Origin: Procambarus clarkii
Taxonomy: Eukaryota > Arthropoda > Malacostraca > Decapoda > Cambaridae
DNA: 64,000 nt
Assembly (NCBI RefSeq): GCF_040958095.1
Contig: NC_091165.1
Span: forward strand, 31,998,015-32,062,014
Direction of reading: 5' to 3'
Shown here: in pieces, positions 63,320-64,000 of the stretch
Position numbering within the stretch: position 1 is the first letter of the stretch
How the letters are laid out: every line of letters starts with the position of its first letter
Made by a program: the position numbers and the translations under genes
The notes under the pieces: generated by a model
Told to the model about the DNA's origin: nothing
Databases searched by the model: none
What the model saw: only the letters and a program-made list of their open reading frames with translations

Positions 63320-64000
63320 ACCACACCTGGCAGACCCCCGCCAGGCAAAACAAAAGAAAAACAAAAGAAAAACTCCGCAAAAGCACAATGTCTCCAGGTG
63401 AACAGAACCAGTTGCTATGCATATATCAGACAGCTGCACAGTACCTCGCGCCCCAGCCAGTGACGAAACTACCTCTTACCCAAGGGCAAACAGGAGTAAG
63501 AACCAACCCAGCTAAACCCCCAAGGGCGGGCAATCAGGGAGCAGCAACAGAACCACACAGAGGTAGTTCCCAAATGGCTCAGGGGAGATAACCCTAGGCC
63601 GCAGGGGCAGTACTTACAGGGCACCTAGGGAAGATGGCCCTAGGTGCATGAAGATGCAGCCCGACTACTCTTGTGTGTTATTCCTGGCTCGCACACCACC
63701 AACACTGAACAACAACACTGCTATGCAGCACTGCTCAAAGGATGGAGCCAGATTCGATCGACTGCCACTGACACAACAGCCTCTTGAACAAAGGAGAATA
63801 GCCGGCACGGAGGTCTGGGACCCCCCCCCCCCCCCCCGTCTCCCTCCCAAAGAGGGAGTGGGGTTGCATGGCTGGATGCCCGGCGGTTGTGGCGGTGACA
63901 TGCTATTGTCCCTGTTTTTGATTGGGGAGTTGTGCTTGCTAGTTCGGCTTTCGGTTTGCAATTATTGACCAGGGTAGTTTGTTTTGGAATTCCTACCTTT
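63320..64000 (-). mobile_element. DIRS1-like element, left end on minus strand, runs off window
   Basis: The complement of 63570-63690 follows the DIRS leader (GCCATCTTCCCTAGGTGCCC, TGTAAGTACTGCCC). 63800-64000 follows the terminal repeat in order (ATAGCCGGCACGGAGGTCTG, TAGTTCGGCTTTCGGTTTGC, GTTTGTTTTGGAATTCCTAC), with CpG loss. It continues past the window end. Confidence 0.78.

Overview
This is a eukaryotic window, most likely from a decapod crustacean, perhaps a crayfish. The evidence is the repeat content: DIRS1-like tyrosine-recombinase retrotransposons, several CR1/Jockey-group LINEs, a Penelope-like element, tRNA-derived SINEs of types I know from decapod genomes, long microsatellites, and only two recognisable host genes. 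It is not bacterial: there are no operons, CRISPR arrays or ribosome-binding sites. One 500-base assembly gap lies at 7446-7945.

Layout. 1-5215: an old LINE (family B) split by a younger LINE (family A, 197-4536), with a 6-bp target duplication. 5500-8870: microsatellites and the 5' half of a third LINE running into the gap. 9305-13225: two abutting C-rich minisatellites, followed by a 32-bp satellite at 13931-14250. 14641-34893: three DIRS1-like elements in the same orientation: copy 1 (14641-21015, decayed), copy 3 (21037-26767, very old and CpG-poor) and copy 2 (28508-34893, young and nearly intact). 35165-48350: nested debris of DIRS, CR1-like LINEs, SINEs and MITEs, including a large inverted LINE pair (42350-46655). 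48350-53700: AT-rich sequence with a few dispersed repeats.

Host genes. Both are on the minus strand: a complete intronless SENP8/DEN1 (NEDD8 protease) reading frame at 53727-54356 and the last coding exon of Mediator subunit MED31 at 54482-54755. They are head-to-tail, 125 bp apart. Their upstream side (54756-64000) is filled with a minus-strand DIRS remnant, a Penelope fragment, a ~190-bp satellite, and a Tigger-like transposase broken by a LINE and by another DIRS fragment. A possible unidentified exon lies at 57823-58025.

The most informative system is the DIRS family. Copy 2 shows the full architecture: inverted terminal repeats, gag, RT-RNase H, tyrosine recombinase, and an internal complementary region joining the complements of both outer ends. 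A paralogous empty site at 48289-48292 and the junction in the internal complementary region together show integration by crossover at a TTTT core. Copy 2 has identical predicted translations across 282 bp of its two terminal repeats, so it inserted recently. Even so, its gag and recombinase frames are each broken once relative to copy 1.
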